9,201 nt of DNA from an uncultured bacterium (lineage in GTDB: Bacteria > Actinomycetota > Coriobacteriia > Coriobacteriales > Coriobacteriaceae), in assembly GCA_905215815.1 (NCBI GenBank), contig CAJMRN010000075.1:1-9201 (forward strand), read 5' to 3'. Positions 6,644-9,201 of the stretch are shown piece after piece. A program made the position numbers and the translations under genes. The notes under the pieces were generated by a model that was given only the letters and a program-made list of their open reading frames with translations, ran no database searches and was not told where the DNA came from. The first letter of the stretch is position 1. Every line of letters starts with the position of its first letter.

Positions 6644-7582
6644 TTATCCGCGTAGAAAAGCGTATGCGCTGGTAGCCGCTATGGCTCCGTCCGAAACGGC
6701 GGTCACAACTTGGCGTAAACGCTTGGAACGGATATCGCCGGCAGCAAATAAGCCAGGCGTGCGGGTGGCCATCGATCCATCGGTCACAATACCGCCGTCG
6801 GGCGCCAGATCTACCAGATGCTCTACAAGCTCGGTATGGGGCTGCGTGCCAGCAAAGACAAATATGCCAAACGAACCAGGATCAAAGGACTCGGAATAAG
6901 TGCCACCTGTAGCGTTGTCCTTAAAGGTGATAGTCATGGGCATGGCCTCGCCCGATAGTTCCACGATACTAGTTTGGTACCTAACTGAAATAATATCTTT
7001 TGCGAGCACCTTTTGAACCACGCCATCGGGGGCACGGAACTGATCGCGGCGCAAGACGATGGTCACGCTGCTGGCGATTTCCGACAAGAACAGGGCTTCC
7101 TCGCAGGCAGCATTGCCGCCGCCGATGACAAAGACCTGTTTACCACGAAAGAACATACCATCGCACGTCGCGCAATACGAAACGCCACGACCGCGATACG
7201 TATCCTCGCCAATAAAACCAGCAGATCGCGGCGTGGCACCCATGCAAGCGATAACGCTCGAGGCCAGCGTATCGCCCATATCGTGATGCACCGTAAACAG
7301 CGCCGCATCAGCATCGTAATCGATACCCGTAACCATGCTCCATGCAACCTGTGCTCCAAGGCCCTCTGCATGTTGCTGAAAACGCTCGCCAAGCTCGGCT
7401 CCACTCAGCAGCGGAATGCCCGGATAGTTCTCGACCTCATTGGTTGTGGCGATCTGTCCACCCGACATGCCCTGTTCAATCACAGTCGTCATGAGGTTAG
7501 CGCGCGCCGCATAAATGGCTGCAGCATAGCCCGCAGGCCCGCCGCCGATAATCGCAACATCGATCGGCTGATGAGTAGTCAT
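6644..7582 (-). CDS. trxB: Thioredoxin-disulfide reductase (NADPH)
   Basis: FAD enzyme passing electrons from NADPH to thioredoxin, in the cytoplasm. The 312-residue length is normal for the low-molecular-weight class. The FAD dinucleotide fold begins VAIIGGGPAGYAAAIYAAR (9-27), the redox-active CATC is C137/C140 in YCATCDGMFF, the NADPH fold begins VFVIGGGNAACEEALFLS (150-167), and the C-terminal FAD motif is TPGLFAAGDIR (275-285), followed by RQVVTAVSDG. Start 7582 follows AGGAGG by seven bases. The frame stays open upstream to 8236, but that part is antisense to the glycosyltransferase gene and has no family similarity. No thioredoxin gene is adjacent; an alternative substrate protein is possible. 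Divergent from the glycosyltransferase, with 117 bases between starts. Confidence 0.94.
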   Translation of the reverse strand: MTTHQPIDVAIIGGGPAGYAAAIYAARANLMTTVIEQGMSGGQIATTNEVENYPGIPLLSGAELGERFQQHAEGLGAQVAWSMVTGIDYDADAALFTVHHDMGDTLASSVIACMGATPRSAGFIGEDTYRGRGVSYCATCDGMFFRGKQVFVIGGGNAACEEALFLSEIASSVTIVLRRDQFRAPDGVVQKVLAKDIISVRYQTSIVELSGEAMPMTITFKDNATGGTYSESFDPGSFGIFVFAGTQPHTELVEHLVDLAPDGGIVTDGSMATRTPGLFAAGDIRSKRLRQVVTAVSDGAIAATSAYAFLRG

Positions 7583-7699
7583 GAAAAGACCTCCTGTCGA
7601 AAGATTGGCGTTCTTTGCGCTCATACCCAAATTTATGCGAACGTGACACTCATGCACTACAATGATTCTCTGTGAAACAAAGATGAAGGGGAGATATCG
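7583..7699. promoter_or_regulatory. Divergent promoter region of trxB and the glycosyltransferase gene
   Basis: For the plus-strand gene TACAAT (7658-7663) is a reasonable -10, 36 bases before the start codon, but the hexamer 17 bases upstream (ATGCGA) is a poor -35. For trxB I see no convincing -10/-35 pair; GCATAAAT in minus orientation is the most AT-rich candidate. No clear operator repeat is visible. Confidence 0.4.
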
Positions 7700-9001
7700 A
7701 TGGATCAGACGCAGATGAGCGACGACGCTCCCCTGCTCACGCACAGCACTCCCCAATCGGAACAAACCACACTCTTGGCTCAGCAAAAACCTCTCGTGAC
7801 CATCGTGCACGCCTCGGTCGGCTCGGGCCACAAGGCCGCCGCAAATGCGATTGCACAGGCATTCGACCTCATCCGCGGCACCAATGGCATCCCCGAGGAT
7901 GTTGAGATTGAAGTGCTCGATATCCTCGATTTTGGACGCATAAAATTCGACGGCAACAAAACGGCCGCCTCGTTTACCGGCGCCACACGTCCAATTTACG
8001 ACTTGACCTGGCGTTATACCCTTACCGGACACCTGCTTTGGGGCGGCGGCACGGCATGGTCGCGCATCATGTTCCCCGCATTTAACGAGTACGTTCGGAC
8101 TCGTAGGCCCATTGCCGTGGTCGCCACGCACATCACGGCAGCCAACGTTGCCGTCGGCGCACGCGTCATTACGGGCATCGACTATCCCGTCATTTGCGTA
8201 CCGACCGATTACGAGGTCGAGGGTTGGTGGCCCCATAAGGACACCGACCTATTCTGTGTGGCAAACGAGTTTATGGCCGAAACACTCCGCCCCCGCAAGG
8301 TTCCCGAGGCAAAGATCCGCATTACAGGCATCCCCATTCGCGCCGGGTTCGATACGGATTACAATCGCGAGGAAGAACTCGAGAAGTTCAATCTCCCCAC
8401 AGACAAGCTCATTGTGCTGGTGATGGCCGGCGCCAGTTTGCCTCAACCGTACGTTCGCTTTCGCGCGGAGATGGACCGCACCCTCCCCTTCCTGCGCAGC
8501 TTCGAGGACATGCACTTTGTCTTTTTGCCGGGCAAGGACGCCGAATATGCCACCCGTCTCAAAACGCTCTTCGATGCCATGAAACTCGAGAACGTCACGG
8601 TTCTTGACTATGTCGATGACATGGCAGCGCTTATGCACGGCTGTGACCTGGCAATTCTCAAATCGGGCGGACTCACCGTTACCGAATGCCTGTGCGCACA
8701 CCTACCGATGATTCTGCTGGGCAAGTCCTATGGCCAGGAAAAGGCCAACACCACCATGCTCACCGGCATGGGCGCCAGCATGCATGTCACCACCGCACGC
8801 GAGCTGATCGTGACGTTGCGCCATCTCCACGATCATCCCGAGTCGCTCAAGGCACTGCTCATCAATGGCGAAGTGCTGCGCCGACCACGCGCAGCCGAGG
8901 ATATCGCCATCGCAACCATGGAGCTCGCAGGCAAGCCCCAAAAGCGCAAACGAGCTTTCTGCCGCTTCTACTGGGGAGAAAAACCCGCGCATATCCGCTA
9001 G
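7700..9001 (+). CDS. GT28-family glycolipid glycosyltransferase (MGDG synthase/UgtP-like)
   Basis: A 433-residue glycosyltransferase of the MGDG-synthase/processive diacylglycerol glucosyltransferase (UgtP) type, expected to move glucose or galactose from a UDP-sugar to diacylglycerol at the inner face of the membrane. The N-terminal lobe starts VTIVHASVGSGHKAAANAI (33-51), the family acceptor-side loop. PTDYEVEGWWPHKDTD begins at 168 and matches the TD-x-W pattern of the family. ITGIPIRAGF links the lobes. ILKSGGLTVTECL (319-331, K321-E329 core) is the donor nucleotide-sugar site. At 240-250 VVMAGASLPQP-like sequence replaces the usual Gly-rich GGG loop, which is unusual. The first ~30 residues are polar and Gln/Thr-rich, the tail basic. 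GGGGAG lies six bases before the ATG. Sugar and acceptor are inferred from family; MurG-like activity is less likely. Confidence 0.87.
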   Translation: MDQTQMSDDAPLLTHSTPQSEQTTLLAQQKPLVTIVHASVGSGHKAAANAIAQAFDLIRGTNGIPEDVEIEVLDILDFGRIKFDGNKTAASFTGATRPIYDLTWRYTLTGHLLWGGGTAWSRIMFPAFNEYVRTRRPIAVVATHITAANVAVGARVITGIDYPVICVPTDYEVEGWWPHKDTDLFCVANEFMAETLRPRKVPEAKIRITGIPIRAGFDTDYNREEELEKFNLPTDKLIVLVMAGASLPQPYVRFRAEMDRTLPFLRSFEDMHFVFLPGKDAEYATRLKTLFDAMKLENVTVLDYVDDMAALMHGCDLAILKSGGLTVTECLCAHLPMILLGKSYGQEKANTTMLTGMGASMHVTTARELIVTLRHLHDHPESLKALLINGEVLRRPRAAEDIAIATMELAGKPQKRKRAFCRFYWGEKPAHIR

Positions 9002-9022
9002 CATTGGATTGTCCGCTTACCT

Positions 9023-9089
9023 GTGGGAGGCCCCTACATATCATCCCATGCTCAAACATTCTCGCTTCGCAGGGGCGCATGAATCCCAC
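9023..9089. repeat. Hairpin repeat, copy A (with 33-base core)
   Basis: GTGGGA (9023-9028)/TCCCAC (9084-9089) and GCCCCT (9030-9035)/AGGGGC (9071-9076) form two nested stems around a core, 9038-9070, that recurs at 9107-9139 with one difference (C versus T at the eighth base). It begins 22 bases after the glycosyltransferase stop codon, so it may also work as a transcript end, but no T-run follows. Confidence 0.7.
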
Positions 9090-9191
9090 CCGTCCGGGGC
9101 TCACCCATATCATTCCATGCTCAAACATTCTCGCTTCGCTTCGCTCGCTGCGAAACTGCGCGTGGAACGATATGGGTGAGCCCCGGACGGG
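9089..9191. repeat. Hairpin repeat, copy B (31-base inverted arms)
   Basis: Bases 9089-9119 pair with 9161-9191, 31 positions with one mismatch and one G-T pair. The outer arm is CCCGTCCGGGGCTCACCC. The loop (9120-9160) carries the rest of the 33-base core shared with copy A and a short GCTTCGCTTCGCTCGC run. It shares one base with the end of copy A. No coding function is visible in 9002-9201. It resembles a dispersed intergenic palindrome (REP or MITE-like); without a genome search its family cannot be named. Confidence 0.75.
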
Positions 9192-9201
9192 AGTCTTCTT
9201 G

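Noticed and set aside
7013..7675. 220-codon open frame antisense to trxB
   Set aside because: The opposite strand has all TrxB motifs; this frame has no domain and no ribosome site that I can see.
7583..8236. 218-codon upstream extension of the trxB frame on the minus strand
   Set aside because: It is antisense to the glycosyltransferase gene, has no family similarity, and the AGGAGG-ATG at 7582 gives a normal-length enzyme.
8862..9128. Minus-strand open frame with MFEHGMI occurring twice
   Set aside because: The doubled peptide is just the translation of the 33-base DNA repeat core; the rest is antisense to the glycosyltransferase.
9038..9139. Two 33-base direct repeats with a 36-base spacer, resembling a CRISPR unit
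   Set aside because: There are only two copies, the repeats lie inside two different larger hairpins, and no cas gene is near.

Overview
The window looks like chromosome from a Coriobacteriia-type actinobacterium, most likely Collinsella or a close relative. This is an inference: most genes run at roughly 55-65% GC, and the FHA gene plus MerR-like gene match the actinobacterial GarA/FtsR pair. No database search was possible. The first ~550 bases stand out, with sampled 60-base lines at 73-75% GC.

Layout. (1) 1-496, minus strand: 5' part of an ABC-transporter ATPase of the lantibiotic/bacitracin immunity type, with a leader holding a GC-only hairpin and several small palindromes. (2) 497-884: divergent intergenic region with a conspicuous 57-base near-perfect palindrome (700-756) and the pgsA promoter. 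(3) 885-4699, plus strand: probable five-gene transcription unit of a CDP-alcohol phosphatidyltransferase (PgsA-like), a GarA/OdhI-like FHA protein, an FtsR-like MerR regulator, adenine phosphoribosyltransferase, and a secreted coiled-coil NlpC/P60 peptidoglycan hydrolase. It closes at a hairpin terminator. (4) 4877-6428: convergent pair of a DegV-family (fatty-acid-binding fold) gene and a DUF1836 helix-turn-helix gene, sharing a bidirectional terminator. Their two promoters carry the same 18-base motif (16/18 identical). (5) 6644-7582, minus strand: thioredoxin reductase, divergent from (6) 7700-9001, plus strand: a GT28/MGDG-synthase-like glycolipid glycosyltransferase. (7) 9002-9201: a tandem pair of hairpin repeats with a shared 33-base core, followed by no gene inside the window.

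Several genes concern the envelope: phospholipid headgroup synthesis, a fatty-acid-binding-type protein, diacylglycerol glycosylation, wall hydrolysis and peptide-antibiotic protection. The most interesting points are the conserved pgsA-garA-ftsR neighbourhood with only one threonine left at the GarA phospho-switch, the candidate DUF1836-degV regulon, and two unexplained palindromic elements.
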